Shown: positions 38,306 to 48,728 of the stretch, one piece after another
Layout of the letters: every line of letters begins with the position of its first letter
Numbering within the stretch: position 1 is the first letter of the stretch
From: Roseobacter sp.
GTDB taxonomy: Bacteria > Pseudomonadota > Alphaproteobacteria > Rhodobacterales > Rhodobacteraceae
DNA: 56,059 bases
Assembly: GCA_024636495.1 (NCBI GenBank)
Contig: JAGXGZ010000016.1
Span: 1 to 56,059 of the forward strand
Reading direction: 5' to 3'
Translations under genes and position numbers: made by a program
Notes under the pieces: generated by a model
What the model was told of the DNA's origin: nothing
Databases searched by the model: none
Seen by the model: only the letters and a program-made list of their open reading frames with translations

Positions 38306-39691
38306 TTAAACGAGGCGGGCCCAAAGGTCGTATTCGCCTGCTTCTTCGACCTCAACCGTGACGATGTCGCCTACGTTCAACTGTTCAAATCCTTCATCAA
38401 TGAACAAGTTTCCGTCGATCTCGGGGGCGTCCGCCATGGTGCGGCAAGTTGCGGCGTCGGCGTCGATCTCATCAATAATAACGTCGATTGTGCGACCTAC
38501 CTTGGCCTCCAGCTTGGCCTCTGATATCGCCTGAGCCTTCTCCATGAAACGGTTCCAGCGATCCTGTTTGACCTCATCCGCCACGTGATCCGGCAGCGCG
38601 TTCGACCGCGCACCGGCGACGTTTTCGTATTGAAAACACCCGACACGGTCCAGCTGCGCTTCGTCCAGCCAATCCAGCAGGGTTTGGAATTCTGCCTCGG
38701 TTTCGCCAGGATAGCCCACGATAAAGGTAGAGCGCAGCGTGATGTCAGGGCAGGTGTCGCGCCAGGCGGCGATTTCGTCTAGCGTTTTGGCGGCGGCAGC
38801 GGGGCGGGCCATGCGTTTAAGGACATCCGGATGCGCGTGTTGGAATGGAATATCCAGATAGGGGAGCACCAGACCTTCGGCCATCAGCGGGATCAGGTTG
38901 CGCACATGGGGGTAGGGATAGACGTAATGCAGCCGCACCCACGCGCCAAGCGAGCCGAGATCGCGCGCCAGATCGGTGATATGGGCCCGATGAATCTGAC
39001 CATTTCGGCCGCGATCTTCGGCATGTTTGATATCAACCCCGTAGGCAGAGGTATCCTGCGAGATGACCAGCAGTTCCTTGACCCCGCTTTCCACCAACTT
39101 TTCCGCCTCGCGCATCACCGCATGGGCAGGGCGCGATTGCAGTCGGCCGCGCATGTCGGGGATGATGCAAAACTTGCACTTGTGGTTACAGCCCTCGGAA
39201 ATCTTCAAATAGCTATAGTGGCGCGGCGTCAGCGACACTTGTTGCGCGGGCAGCAGATCAATGAACGGATCAGGCGACGGCGGCACGGCGGCATGCACGG
39301 CATCAAGCACCTGTTCATATTGGTGTGGTCCTGTGACTGCCAGAATACGCGGATGGTGTTCGCGGATGTAATCGGGTTCAGCGCCCAGACAGCCCGTCAC
39401 GATCACGCGCCCGTTTTCTTTAAGCGCTTCGCCAATCGCATCAAGGCTTTCGGCCTTTGCGGAATCAAGGAAACCGCAGGTGTTCACGATCACCGCATCG
39501 GCCCCGGCATAGTCGGGCGACACACCGTAGCCTTCGGCGCGCAGGCGCGTCAGGATGCGTTCGCTGTCGACCAAAGCCTTGGGACAGCCCAGCGATACCA
39601 TGCCGATGGTCGGCTGGCCGGGGCGGGACGGGTTGCTGATTTTTGCTTTGGGGGCAAGATCAGGGCGCAGATTGGGTGGGTTTGTGCTCAT
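38306..39691 (-). CDS. rimO: Ribosomal protein S12 methylthiotransferase
   Basis: 461 residues: N-terminal UPF0004 domain with conserved Cys ([25 protein letters not shown]), radical SAM CxxxCxxC in [18 protein letters not shown] near residue 170, and a C-terminal TRAM domain. It adds a methylthio group to Asp89 of S12. PKALVDSE separates RimO from MiaB. Monocistronic. Confidence 0.95.
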   Translation of the reverse strand: MSTNPPNLRPDLAPKAKISNPSRPGQPTIGMVSLGCPKALVDSERILTRLRAEGYGVSPDYAGADAVIVNTCGFLDSAKAESLDAIGEALKENGRVIVTGCLGAEPDYIREHHPRILAVTGPHQYEQVLDAVHAAVPPSPDPFIDLLPAQQVSLTPRHYSYLKISEGCNHKCKFCIIPDMRGRLQSRPAHAVMREAEKLVESGVKELLVISQDTSAYGVDIKHAEDRGRNGQIHRAHITDLARDLGSLGAWVRLHYVYPYPHVRNLIPLMAEGLVLPYLDIPFQHAHPDVLKRMARPAAAAKTLDEIAAWRDTCPDITLRSTFIVGYPGETEAEFQTLLDWLDEAQLDRVGCFQYENVAGARSNALPDHVADEVKQDRWNRFMEKAQAISEAKLEAKVGRTIDVIIDEIDADAATCRTMADAPEIDGNLFIDEGFEQLNVGDIVTVEVEEAGEYDLWARLV

Positions 39692-39755
39692 GAAATGCGC
39701 TATAAGCTATGCAAAGGGTCTGGGAAAGGCCCTGCATTAGGCAAGGAGACAGGTG

Positions 39756-41702
39756 ATGAAATGGATTATCAGGCTGATTGGTGTGATCTTGTTGATCGCT
39801 GTGGTAGCGGTTGGATCGCTGTTTTTACTGCCCAAAGATCGCATTGCGCGGGTTGCGGCAGATCAGTTGCGCAATCTCACGGGTCGCGATGTGAATATCA
39901 CCGGTGATGTGGGCATTACTTTTTGGCCGATCCTTGGTATCAGTGCCGGCGGTCTTGAGGTCGGAAATGCAGAATGGGCCAAGGACGGTGCAATGTTGTC
40001 GGCGGCAAATGCAGCCATAGGCGTGGATGCTATGGCGCTGATCCGGGGCGAGATCAAGATCACCAATATTGAGGCGCAAAGCCCGACGATCCGGCTGGAA
40101 CAGCGTAAGGATGGCCGTGCCAGTTGGCAATTTAGCGATGGTGGCAGCGATGCCCAGATCAGCACTGAAACAGCCCCCGCAGCTGCAACCGCCCCTCGGC
40201 CGCTGACAATCCAGCGGCTTAACATCACAGATGCCACGTTGATTTATGACGCCGAAGGGGCAGATCTTGTGCGCTATGAAGGGGTCGATTTATCCCTTGA
40301 TTGGCCAGAACGCACAGGCGATGCAGTGATCAATGCTGCTATCCGCCCTGCAGGTGAAAGGGTCACTGTAAAAGCGACCATTGATCGGTTTGACCAGTTT
40401 TTAAACGGCGACGTGCGGCCTGTGACCGCGCGCCTGGATACGAAAGGCGGCGGATTTACGCTTGCAGGGCGTGCAGCCTTAAGCGGTGCGGTTGCGGGTG
40501 ATCTGGCGCTGAAAATGCCCGATACTGCGCGCTTTCTTGCAGCACTTGGGGCGGGGAATATCCAGCTGCCGCAGGGTTTGGGGCGTAGTGCAGATGTGAC
40601 GGTGCAGATGACGCTCACGCCGGACCGCAGGCTGGCACTGCGCGATTTGACAGCTGATCTGGGCGGAAATGTTTTGCGCGGGGCTGCAGACATCACGCTG
40701 AACGGAACGCCCAATATCAATGCACAACTGATTGCAGGCGCACTGGATTTGACCGGGTTTGCTGGCAGTGAAGGCGGGACTATCGCGGGTGCGTCAGGCA
40801 GCGCAGCCGCATCCTCGTCCTCTGGTTGGTCGAAATCGGCAATTGATGCTTCGGGGCTTGCTAGATTTAACGGCGAGATTTCGGTGCGCGCTGATAGTAT
40901 TGAGCTTGGGACTTTAACGTTGGGTGCGACCCGGGTTTTGCTGCGCAATGATAAATCGCGCATGGTCGCCGAATTACGCGAGATTAACGCCTATAGCGGC
41001 GTGGTCAGCGGAGAGTTTGTGGTGAACAACCGCAACGGTTTGTCGGTCGGCGGCAAACTGGCGGCCCAAGGTATCGAGATGCAGCCCTTGTTGACCCAGA
41101 CAGCGGGCCTGTCACGGTTCAAGGGTAAGGGCGATGCCGAACTTTCCTTTTTGGGCAGTGGCGCGTCGCTTGACGCGATCATGAGGTCCCTCAAGGGAAA
41201 TGGCGCCGTAAACGTCGGGCGCGGTAGCATTGATGGGATTGATCTGGACGCCTTGATGGGAAATTTCGATGTTCAGGGAGGCACAACGGTTTTTGATTCC
41301 CTTGGCGCGACCTTTGCAATCGACAGCGGCGTTTTACGCAACAGCGACCTTTTGATGATGCTGCCGAATTTCACGGCAACAGGTGTGGGGCAGGTGGGGC
41401 TTGGTACCCAGACGGTCGACTATACCGTCACGCCCAAAGCCCTTCGCGTAAACGGGGACCGTGGCCTAGCGATCCCTGTCCGCATTTTTGGACCATGGGC
41501 CGCGCCACAGATTAAACCGGATTTGCAGGCTGCGATTGATCTGAATTTCGCATCAGAAAAAGCGAAGGCGCAGCAAAAGCTGGAAGATGCATTGCAGCAA
41601 AAACTAGGCGTTGTGCGGGAAGACGGGCAATCGGTTGAGGATGCGGTAAAGGACCGGGTCGAGGATGAGCTGAAACGCAAGCTGTTCAAGATGTTCGAAT
41701 AA
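39756..41702 (+). CDS. AsmA-family protein
   Basis: 648 residues. One N-terminal membrane helix (IIRLIGVILLIAVVAVGSLFLL), then an AsmA domain (DQLRNLTGRDVNITGDVGITFWPILGIS, seen in parts) and a beta-rich periplasmic body; the C-terminal 40 residues are a charged helix (EKAKAQQKLEDALQQKLG). AsmA-like proteins of this group are thought to carry lipids between membranes. ATG 39756 follows AAGGAGA by six bases; the GTG one codon earlier is less likely. Confidence 0.88.
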   Translation: MKWIIRLIGVILLIAVVAVGSLFLLPKDRIARVAADQLRNLTGRDVNITGDVGITFWPILGISAGGLEVGNAEWAKDGAMLSAANAAIGVDAMALIRGEIKITNIEAQSPTIRLEQRKDGRASWQFSDGGSDAQISTETAPAAATAPRPLTIQRLNITDATLIYDAEGADLVRYEGVDLSLDWPERTGDAVINAAIRPAGERVTVKATIDRFDQFLNGDVRPVTARLDTKGGGFTLAGRAALSGAVAGDLALKMPDTARFLAALGAGNIQLPQGLGRSADVTVQMTLTPDRRLALRDLTADLGGNVLRGAADITLNGTPNINAQLIAGALDLTGFAGSEGGTIAGASGSAAASSSSGWSKSAIDASGLARFNGEISVRADSIELGTLTLGATRVLLRNDKSRMVAELREINAYSGVVSGEFVVNNRNGLSVGGKLAAQGIEMQPLLTQTAGLSRFKGKGDAELSFLGSGASLDAIMRSLKGNGAVNVGRGSIDGIDLDALMGNFDVQGGTTVFDSLGATFAIDSGVLRNSDLLMMLPNFTATGVGQVGLGTQTVDYTVTPKALRVNGDRGLAIPVRIFGPWAAPQIKPDLQAAIDLNFASEKAKAQQKLEDALQQKLGVVREDGQSVEDAVKDRVEDELKRKLFKMFE

Positions 41703-41838
41703 CAGTTAGCGCCGGAATTTTGAAAAATTCCGGCACCGCCAACCGGCACGGCACTTGCGTGGCAAATCGTCATGGCCAGCTTGTCTTTACCTGTCCGACC
41801 TGTGGCGCTATGGCTATGACAAGCGCAAGGAGCACCTC

Positions 41839-43065
41839 ATGGCCAATGATCTTTTCAACTCTTTCATGACCGGACCGGACGAAAACGGACGGTTTGGCGA
41901 TTTCGGCGGGCGGTTCGTTTCAGAAACCCTGATGCCGCTCATTCTGTCCTTGGAAGAGGAATACGAAAAGGCCAAAACGGACGACAGTTTCTGGGCCGAG
42001 ATGGACTTCCTGTGGAAGCACTATGTGGGCCGTCCCAGCCCGCTTTATTTCGCCGAGCGTCTGACCGATCATCTGGGCGGTGCCAAGGTCTATATGAAAC
42101 GTGACGAGCTGAACCACACTGGCGCGCACAAGATCAACAACGTGTTGGGCCAGATCATTCTTGCCCGCCGCATGGGCAAAAAACGCATCATCGCGGAAAC
42201 TGGCGCGGGCCAGCATGGCGTTGCAACGGCCACGGTTTGTGCCAAATTCGGTCTGCAATGCGTTGTCTATATGGGCGCGCATGACGTGGAACGCCAAGCG
42301 CCCAATGTGTTCCGCATGCGTTTGCTGGGGGCCGAGGTCATCCCCGTGACCTCTGGCCGTGGCACGCTGAAGGACGCGATGAACGACGCCTTGCGCGACT
42401 GGGTCACCAATGTGCGCGACACGTTCTATTGCATCGGCACCGTCGCTGGCCCGCACCCGTATCCCGCCATGGTGCGAGATTTCCAATCCATCATCGGCAA
42501 GGAAGTCCGCGAACAGATGATGGAGGCCGAGGGCCGTTTCCCCGACACCCTGATCGCGGCCATTGGCGGCGGGTCAAACGCGATGGGCCTGTTCTATCCG
42601 TTCCTTGACGACAAGGAAGTCAACATAATCGGGGTCGAGGCCGGCGGCAAAGGCGTGAACGACAAGATGGAGCATTGCGCATCGCTCACAGGCGGTCGCC
42701 CCGGTGTGCTGCATGGCAACCGCACCTATCTGTTGCAGGACGATGACGGGCAAATCCTCGAAGGGTTCTCGATCTCGGCGGGCCTTGATTATCCCGGCAT
42801 CGGACCAGAGCATTCCTGGCTGCACGACATTGGCCGCGCAAAATACGTGTCGATCACCGATGTCGAGGCGCTTGAGGCCTTCCAGCTCAGCTGCAAGCTT
42901 GAGGGGATTATACCTGCTCTAGAACCCTCTCATGCGTTGGCCCATGTGATGAAGATCGCGCCTGATTTGCCGAAAGATCATATCATCTGCATGAACATGT
43001 GTGGGCGGGGCGACAAGGATATCTTTACCGTCGCCAAGGCGCTTGGCTTTGACATGAAGATTTAA
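41839..43065 (+). CDS. trpB: Tryptophan synthase beta chain
   Basis: 408 residues, TrpB1 type. [13 protein letters not shown] carries the PLP lysine; [14 protein letters not shown] and GGGSNAMG (phosphate cup) follow, and [17 protein letters not shown] closes the site. It condenses indole and serine to tryptophan. Unusually for an enteric model but as in many alphaproteobacteria, it is apart from trpA (48729) and no trpF is adjacent. AAGGAG precedes the ATG at 41839. Confidence 0.96.
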   Translation: MANDLFNSFMTGPDENGRFGDFGGRFVSETLMPLILSLEEEYEKAKTDDSFWAEMDFLWKHYVGRPSPLYFAERLTDHLGGAKVYMKRDELNHTGAHKINNVLGQIILARRMGKKRIIAETGAGQHGVATATVCAKFGLQCVVYMGAHDVERQAPNVFRMRLLGAEVIPVTSGRGTLKDAMNDALRDWVTNVRDTFYCIGTVAGPHPYPAMVRDFQSIIGKEVREQMMEAEGRFPDTLIAAIGGGSNAMGLFYPFLDDKEVNIIGVEAGGKGVNDKMEHCASLTGGRPGVLHGNRTYLLQDDDGQILEGFSISAGLDYPGIGPEHSWLHDIGRAKYVSITDVEALEAFQLSCKLEGIIPALEPSHALAHVMKIAPDLPKDHIICMNMCGRGDKDIFTVAKALGFDMKI

Positions 43066-43085
43066 GCGGGCGCAGATCAATGCTC

Positions 43086-43109
43086 CGGGGCTGCTGATAG
43101 GCGGCCCCG
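43086..43109. terminator. GC hairpin between trpB and the convergent DUF2237 gene
   Basis: CGGGGC and GCCCCG pair, extended by TGC/GCG partly, around TGATAG. Lies between two stops (43065 and 43127). Lacks a T-run on either side; may end both transcripts. Confidence 0.4.
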
Positions 43110-43126
43110 ATGTTCGAAGGTGATAA

Positions 43127-43513
43127 TCAGCCGCCGGTTCCTGTATCCACAGCGTGGGCCTGCAAGGTTTGCAGTGGCACGATGTCCAACGCGCGCTTAT
43201 GCGTCGCTTCCAGATGCACTTTGGGGCCACATCCCTCTTCGGCGGCTTGCAGGAAACGCCCGGCGCACAAGCACCAAGGATCACCCGGGTTCAGCCCGAC
43301 AAACCCGTATTCGGGACGGGGTGTGCTGAGATCATTGCCGACATATTTCGAGAACGCCAGAAATTCAGCGGTCATCACGGCGCAGACCGTGTGGCTGCCT
43401 TGATCTGCGTCACAGGTGTTGCACATGCCATCGCGGAAAAAACCGGTGACCGGATCAGTGCCACAAATCACGAGCGCGCCGTCCAATACGTTGATGCTGT
43501 CGTCGGGTTCCAT
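43127..43513 (-). CDS. DUF2237 family protein
   Basis: 128 residues: GTDPVTGFFRDGMCNTCDADQGSHTVCAVMTAEFL and the later NPGDPWCLCAGRF are the Cys-rich family blocks (four to six cysteines, described in parts). Function unknown, perhaps metal-binding. ATG 43513 shares one base with the stop of the serine hydrolase (TGATG), so the two are co-translated. Confidence 0.85.
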   Translation of the reverse strand: MEPDDSINVLDGALVICGTDPVTGFFRDGMCNTCDADQGSHTVCAVMTAEFLAFSKYVGNDLSTPRPEYGFVGLNPGDPWCLCAGRFLQAAEEGCGPKVHLEATHKRALDIVPLQTLQAHAVDTGTGG

Positions 43514-44685
43514 CAGGTCTCTCCCAAAATTGTGCGGATCAGGCGGAAGGTTTCGATGTTTTGTTCTGAAACACCTGCGTCGCGGAATTTGCGGTCCGCG
43601 CTGTTGGTGGCAATCACAACGCCAGCCGCCCGGTCGATATAGATGTATTGCCCGTAAACACCTCTGGCCATAAATTCGCCTGCGTCCGCCCCCTGCGGGA
43701 TCCACCATTGATAACCATAGCCAATCGCACCGGGTGCGGTCGGCGCAGATGCTGCGGTTGATGCGGCGACCCAGTCGGCAGGGACGATTTGTTTGCCGTT
43801 ATAGCGCCCGTTTTGCAAGAACATCTGCCCCATTCTGGCGTAGTCGCGCGTGGTCAGGTTAAGCCCACCCAGAACAAACGCCACGCCTGATCCATCCGTC
43901 AGGTAATAGGGCTCGTGTTCCAACCCCATGGGGGCCACGACCTTTTCGCTGAGCAGATCAGGAATGCTGCGCCCCGTTGCGCCCCGGATCACCATGCTGA
44001 TGACGTGGGTGTCAATCGACACATATTGCCACTGGGTGCCCGGTTCGGCGAACGTCTCTTTCAGCGATGCGGTAAATTCGTCCAGCTCACCCCCCAATGC
44101 GATGACGCGGCCCATGCGGTTAATGTCAGAGTTCTTGTCGAGGTAGTCCTCGTCGAAGGTCACGCCGCTGGCCATGTTCAGCACGTTGCGAATGGTTGCC
44201 CCCTCATACGCCGTGCCAATCAGGCTTGGTGCATATTGGGTCACCTGATCGTCAAGGGATGCGATCCGGCCTTCATCCAGCAAGATGCCAAGCAAGGCAG
44301 ACAGATAGCTTTTGGCGACAGACCAGCTGATCCGGCGGTCTTCTGCTTCTGTGCCTTTGAAGTAGTTCTCGTAAACGATTTCGCCGTCTTTGAGGATGAC
44401 CAGCGCGGTTACATCGCGCGCGGCGATCCACTCATCAACCAGTGTCGGCAGGGTAAATTCAGGGCCATAAGCCAGTTCTGCAGTTGGTCCGTTGCCACGT
44501 GGTACAGGCGTGGACAGAAATGCCTGGTCCATATGGCTAAAGTTGAAAACAATCTTATCTTCCAAGAAAAGCGAATTGACAGCCAGCAGGCGGGTAATCT
44601 CGTCTCGTTTCCAGACCCCGACGACGACCGCCGCCAGCACAAGCGCCAGCAATAAGCGGCCAAGCCATTTTCCAAATATCCGCAT
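43513..44685 (-). CDS. Serine hydrolase, beta-lactamase/class C fold
   Basis: 390 residues: an N-terminal membrane anchor (LGRLLLALVLAAVVVGVW), then the penicillin-binding-like fold with the catalytic S-x-x-K in ISWSVAKSYLSAL near residue 118, and GYGYQWWIP late in the chain. The KTG triad element is replaced by a GVYGQ turn, as in esterase-like members. Probably a periplasmic esterase or peptidase rather than a true beta-lactamase. GGGAG six bases before the ATG at 44685. Confidence 0.85.
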   Translation of the reverse strand: MRIFGKWLGRLLLALVLAAVVVGVWKRDEITRLLAVNSLFLEDKIVFNFSHMDQAFLSTPVPRGNGPTAELAYGPEFTLPTLVDEWIAARDVTALVILKDGEIVYENYFKGTEAEDRRISWSVAKSYLSALLGILLDEGRIASLDDQVTQYAPSLIGTAYEGATIRNVLNMASGVTFDEDYLDKNSDINRMGRVIALGGELDEFTASLKETFAEPGTQWQYVSIDTHVISMVIRGATGRSIPDLLSEKVVAPMGLEHEPYYLTDGSGVAFVLGGLNLTTRDYARMGQMFLQNGRYNGKQIVPADWVAASTAASAPTAPGAIGYGYQWWIPQGADAGEFMARGVYGQYIYIDRAAGVVIATNSADRKFRDAGVSEQNIETFRLIRTILGET

Positions 44686-44751
44686 GATCAACTCCCTGCC
44701 ATTTGGGGCATCCAACCACAGCGACCATCGGCTTGCCAGCCCAAGATCGTG

Positions 44752-45786
44752 TCAGCCTTTGTATTGCCAATCGATCCAGCGGCCATGGAAATCAGCACGC
44801 CCAAGGTTAAGCGTGATATCACCCGGCCAAAGGCGCAATGTCAGGGCGGCCCCCTTTTTATCGTTGCCGTCATTCTCCATCGACAGCCATGCAAGCGGGC
44901 GGTTTGCAGTGGCATGTTTTCCTGCGGCTTCGATCAGGGCTTTGCCGCGCGCTTGGGCCGTTTTGGGGAAATATTGCCAAGCCACGGTATTTTGCACCAG
45001 ATGCAGGCAGCCTTGGGGCGACTCTGGTAGATGCTTTGCCAGCCAGTCAATTGCATCGTCTTGCTGCACTTTTGCGTCCATCACCGACGCGGCAGACCGG
45101 GTCAGGTTCAAACGGTGGGGTTGGTCGGCCCAGATAAAGGCCATGAGCCGCATCAGATGATCGGGGCGTGTCGGGTCAAGCGGGTTCAAATCGACGCCGC
45201 GCCGCTTTTCGATACGCGGCTGGACCAAGGGTGGCAGCGCGCCAGTCCAGTCCGGCGACAGCAGGATCGTCGACATATTGGGGCCAAAGCGATGCCCGTC
45301 GATCTCAAGCGCAAAGTGGTCCCACATCAGGTTCAGCCCGCCGCTTGCGCCAAGTTCTGACAGATGGATCGGCATGTTGAAATGCTGCACGGCGACGCGC
45401 GCTCCGGCGATCAACGCGGCTGACCTGCGGACCTCGTTCGTTTGGGGTGCGCTATCTGTCCAGTCCAGTAGAAAAGCTTCGTGGTCTTGAAACGCGCCCA
45501 AAACAGCAGCACTCAGCTCGGCGTCAGACGCTTTATGGGGCGGGTAAACCGCCACCAGCTGCGGCGACTTGCGCTTAAGGACGAGCGCATGAAGCCCGCC
45601 TGCAATCCGAAGCGGCAAAGACGCACCCATCGGCCCGATGTCACCTTCAAACGCTGCGAATTTGCGGTCCAATGCGCTGTCTTGGGGCCAATCGCGGGCC
45701 AACACTGTCATCAATTGGCCCATAAAGGGAGAATCCAAAGCAACGCAATGGCCCGCCTGGTCGAGAAATGCTTGTTTCAATGTCAT
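44752..45786 (-). CDS. DUF2332 family protein
   Basis: 344 residues. SELGASGGLNLMWDHFALEI and LPLRIAGGLHALVL are family blocks. DUF2332 proteins have a methyltransferase-like layout but unproved activity. Its ATG overlaps the pth stop by four bases, so it is expressed with pth and possibly rplY. Confidence 0.85.
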   Translation of the reverse strand: MTLKQAFLDQAGHCVALDSPFMGQLMTVLARDWPQDSALDRKFAAFEGDIGPMGASLPLRIAGGLHALVLKRKSPQLVAVYPPHKASDAELSAAVLGAFQDHEAFLLDWTDSAPQTNEVRRSAALIAGARVAVQHFNMPIHLSELGASGGLNLMWDHFALEIDGHRFGPNMSTILLSPDWTGALPPLVQPRIEKRRGVDLNPLDPTRPDHLMRLMAFIWADQPHRLNLTRSAASVMDAKVQQDDAIDWLAKHLPESPQGCLHLVQNTVAWQYFPKTAQARGKALIEAAGKHATANRPLAWLSMENDGNDKKGAALTLRLWPGDITLNLGRADFHGRWIDWQYKG

Positions 45787-46499
45787 TTGAAGCGGTCCAT
45801 CAGTTTTTGAAGGGTTGAACGGTTGTCTGGGTCGGACGTTGCATCTGCCTTTGGCGCAGGGGCCGATTCAGGGGCAGTTGTCGGTGTCGGTGCTGTTTTG
45901 GCGGGCTTTTTTGTGCCTGTCCCAGATCGGGGTGGTGCGACCCGCATCGCGACGGCGTTCATGAATTTCGAGGTGTCACCGCGCACCAGTTCTGCCGCGC
46001 CATCGCTGATCCCGCGCAAAACATCATCCAGCCAATTTTCGTCTGCTTTGGGAAAGTCGCGCAGGACATATCCCGGCACGGCGTCCTTGTGGCCCGGATG
46101 GCCCACACCAAGGCGCACGCGGTCATAGTCTGGCCCGATATGCGCATGGATCGACCGCAAGCCGTTGTGACCTGCGTGGCCGCCCCCCGTTTTGCATTTG
46201 ACCTTGGCGGGCGCGAGGTCGATTTCGTCGTGCAAAACGATCACATCCGCTGGCTCAAGCTTGTGAAAGCGCATGGCAGCCTGCACTGATTGGCCTGACA
46301 GGTTCATGAATGTCTCGGGCTTGAGCAGGACGGCGCGATCCGACCCAAAGCGGCCTTCGGTGGTCAGGCCCTGATGCTTGGATTTCCAAGGGGCAAACCC
46401 GTGGTCCTGGGCGATGCGATCCAGCGCCATGAAGCCGATATTGTGGCGGTTGCGGGCGTATTTTGCGCCCGGATTGCCAAGTCCTACGATCAGTTTCAT
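45783..46499 (-). CDS. pth: Peptidyl-tRNA hydrolase with C-terminal extension
   Basis: 238 residues. Catalytic set: N10/H20 region (GLGNPGAKYARNRHNIGFMALD), MNLSGQSV, LHDEIDLAPAKVKCKTGGGHAGHNGLRS. The core ends near residue 190; a Pro/Thr/Ala-rich tail of about 45 residues ends in TLQKLMDRFK, an extension seen in Rhodobacterales. It frees tRNA from dropped-off peptidyl-tRNA. Downstream of rplY with a terminator between. Confidence 0.94.
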   Translation of the reverse strand: MKLIVGLGNPGAKYARNRHNIGFMALDRIAQDHGFAPWKSKHQGLTTEGRFGSDRAVLLKPETFMNLSGQSVQAAMRFHKLEPADVIVLHDEIDLAPAKVKCKTGGGHAGHNGLRSIHAHIGPDYDRVRLGVGHPGHKDAVPGYVLRDFPKADENWLDDVLRGISDGAAELVRGDTSKFMNAVAMRVAPPRSGTGTKKPAKTAPTPTTAPESAPAPKADATSDPDNRSTLQKLMDRFK

Positions 46500-46540
46500 G
46501 CGACGTCCTCATATCCAACGGGTCCAACCTACCAAAGGGT

Positions 46541-46581
46541 TGACCCAAACGAAATACGGGGCCGCCACTGGCAGCCCCGTA
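46541..46581 (-). terminator. Rho-independent terminator after rplY
   Basis: On the minus strand TACGGGGC-TGCC-AGT-GGCG-GCCCCGTA forms a long stem followed by TTTCGTTT. It lies between the rplY stop (46617) and pth start (46499), giving partial separation of the two. Confidence 0.75.
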
Positions 46582-46616
46582 TCAACCTAACCGCGTAAAG
46601 ACGCGACAGAAAAGTC

Positions 46617-47267
46617 TTATGCGTCGTCGTTTGCCATTTCGGTTGCTGGCACTTCATCCGCTGCAACATCTTCGTCTTCATCATCTTGGCTGGCAAGACC
46701 GGAAGGCGCAGACACCTGAGCGATCACAAAATCACGGTCGATGATCGGCTTTGACCCTGCGGGCAGCACAACATTCGCGATTGTGGCGCTATCACCGATT
46801 TCCAGACCTGAAATATCGACTGTGATGTGATCAGGAATATCACCGGCAGTAACCATCAGTTCTACCTCGGGGCGTACCAATGTAAGAACGCCGCCTTTTT
46901 TCAGGCCAACACATTCTTCTTCACCAGAAACCTCGACCTGAATGAACAGGTTGATTTTGGTGGTGCGCTTGAGGCGCATAAAGTCGACATGCGTTGGCAG
47001 GTCTTTGACAACGTGACGCTGCACGTCGCGGCAGATCACACGAACGTCGTCGTGGCCTTCAACCTTCATGTTGAACAGCGTTGCCTTGAAACGGCCCGCG
47101 CGCAACTTGGTCAGCAGCTTGTTGAAATCAAGGTTGATCGGCAGTGGATCGACGTCGCCGCCAAATACAATACCCGGTACCATGCCGTCACGACGTGCCT
47201 GACGAGCGGCGCCCTTGCCTGTCCCCGTCCGTACGAAAGCTTCAAGATCAGGAATCTCTCCAGCCAT
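46617..47267 (-). CDS. rplY: 50S ribosomal protein L25, CTC type
   Basis: 216 residues: L25 5S-rRNA-binding domain (residues 1-95: [32 protein letters not shown]) plus the TL5/CTC beta domain and an acidic tail rich in Asp/Glu/Ala. GGAG six bases before the ATG at 47267. Upstream of pth as in many alphaproteobacteria. Confidence 0.94.
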   Translation of the reverse strand: MAGEIPDLEAFVRTGTGKGAARQARRDGMVPGIVFGGDVDPLPINLDFNKLLTKLRAGRFKATLFNMKVEGHDDVRVICRDVQRHVVKDLPTHVDFMRLKRTTKINLFIQVEVSGEEECVGLKKGGVLTLVRPEVELMVTAGDIPDHITVDISGLEIGDSATIANVVLPAGSKPIIDRDFVIAQVSAPSGLASQDDEDEDVAADEVPATEMANDDA

Positions 47268-47483
47268 GTTAATCTCCAATATGTTTAGGGCGGACATCCT
47301 CCAAGGCTGTATGTCCACGTGAAGCCGCGCGTATAGACGGGTTTGTCGGCTGTGAAAAGGCTAAATCAGCGCGTTTAGCGGTGGGCGTCGCTTGATAAAG
47401 CCGACAGGGGGAAGCGCGCGTCGTTGCCCGGCCTTGTGTCAGCTGCTTCGCGGCACAGTCCAGAAGCGGTCCGCGCCATCAAA

Positions 47484-48650
47484 TCAACTCTGCCAATCAC
47501 CTTCGAAGTTATTGGGGATCAACAGGTTTTGTTTGCCAAGGTTTTTGACGGATGTTTCACCGCATAGTGCCATGGTCAGGTCTAGTTCCTTGTGGATTAC
47601 TTCTAGCGCGGTGGTGACGCCCTTTTGTCCCATGGCCCCCAGTCCGTAAATGAAAGCACGACCGATATAGGTGCCCTTCGCCCCCATCGCCATCGCCTTG
47701 AGAACATCCTGACCAGACCGGATCCCGCTATCAAGATGCACTTCGATCTGATCGCCAACGGCTTCGAGAATCGAGGGCAGGGCGCGGATCGAGCTGATTG
47801 CACCGTCCAGCTGGCGGCCGCCATGGTTGCTGACGATAATCGCATCAGCGCCAACCTTTAGCGCCATCTTCGCATCCTCGGCGTCCAAAATCCCCTTGAG
47901 GATCACCTTGCCGCCCCATTGTTCTTTCAGTTTGGCGATCTTGCCCCAATCTAGGCTGGGGTCAAACTGTTCCGCCGTCCACGCCCCCAGATTGGCCGTG
48001 TCATCGACGCCTTGCACATGGCCGACAATATTGCCAAATGTGCGGCGTTTCGCCCCCAACATCTCAATCCCCCAAGACCATTTGGTCGCAAGGTTTGCGA
48101 TCGTCTTGGCGGTCAGCTTGGGCGGGGCAGACAGACCGTTTTTCAGGTCCTTGTGACGTTGACCCAGAATCTGAAGATCAAGGGTGATGACCAGCGCCGA
48201 ACACTTCGCATCCTTGGCGCGCTGGATCAGCCGGGCAACATAATCTTCGTCGCGCACGGTATAAAGCTGGAACCAGAACGGTTTTGTTGTTGCTTCCGCC
48301 ACATCCTCGATCGAATTGATCGACATGGTCGAAAGGGTAAAGGGCACGCCAAACGCTTCGGCGGCGCGGGCGGCTTTGATTTCGCCGTCGGCGCATTGCA
48401 TGCCGGTCAGTCCGACAGGGGCAAGAGCCACTGGCATGGCAACGTCTTGGCCGATCATTTGCGTTTTAGTGCTGCGCCCGGTCATATCGACGGCCACGCG
48501 CTGGCGCAGACGGATCTGGTCAAAATCCGACGTATTCTCGCGGAAAGTCTGTTCTGTCCAACTGCCTGATTCGGCGTAATCGTAAAACATGCGCGGCACG
48601 CGGCGTTCATGCAGACGCTTAAGGTCTTGGATCGTCGTAATCACGGCCAT
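47484..48650 (-). CDS. lldD: FMN-dependent L-lactate dehydrogenase / alpha-hydroxy-acid oxidase
   Basis: 388 residues of the FMN-binding TIM-barrel family. VSNHGGRQLDGA carries the catalytic His and Arg; LAPVGLTGM and LDSGIRSGQDVLKAMAMGAKG bind FMN. It oxidises L-lactate to pyruvate and passes electrons to quinone; glycolate or mandelate are alternatives. ATG 48650 follows AGGAAG. An 8-bp dyad lies just upstream. Confidence 0.88.
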   Translation of the reverse strand: MAVITTIQDLKRLHERRVPRMFYDYAESGSWTEQTFRENTSDFDQIRLRQRVAVDMTGRSTKTQMIGQDVAMPVALAPVGLTGMQCADGEIKAARAAEAFGVPFTLSTMSINSIEDVAEATTKPFWFQLYTVRDEDYVARLIQRAKDAKCSALVITLDLQILGQRHKDLKNGLSAPPKLTAKTIANLATKWSWGIEMLGAKRRTFGNIVGHVQGVDDTANLGAWTAEQFDPSLDWGKIAKLKEQWGGKVILKGILDAEDAKMALKVGADAIIVSNHGGRQLDGAISSIRALPSILEAVGDQIEVHLDSGIRSGQDVLKAMAMGAKGTYIGRAFIYGLGAMGQKGVTTALEVIHKELDLTMALCGETSVKNLGKQNLLIPNNFEGDWQS

Positions 48651-48665
48651 CAAAAGTCTTCCTAA

Positions 48666-48692
48666 ATATTGGTAATAATATCTAACCAATAT
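48666..48692. promoter_or_regulatory. ATATTGGT–N11–ACCAATAT dyad upstream of lldD
   Basis: Perfect 8-bp inverted repeat with an 11-base spacer, ending 16 bases before the lldD ATG, next to its ribosome site. TTGGT/ACCAA half-sites recall those of FCD-GntR regulators such as LldR, but the spacing is wider. No regulator gene is adjacent. Confidence 0.5.
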
Positions 48693-48728
48693 ACCCGGCT
48701 AAATGCAATTGCTTTGCGCTGCGTCAAG

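Noticed and set aside
38202..38358. 52-codon frame MSDNWPIVRMRTLAP… between the two-repeat gene and rimO
   Set aside because: No ribosome site and its 3' part is antisense to the end of rimO.
38831..39907. 358-codon plus-strand frame
   Set aside because: Antisense to rimO, whose radical SAM motifs are intact.
43915..44655. 246-codon plus-strand frame
   Set aside because: Antisense to the serine hydrolase gene, which carries the catalytic S-x-x-K.
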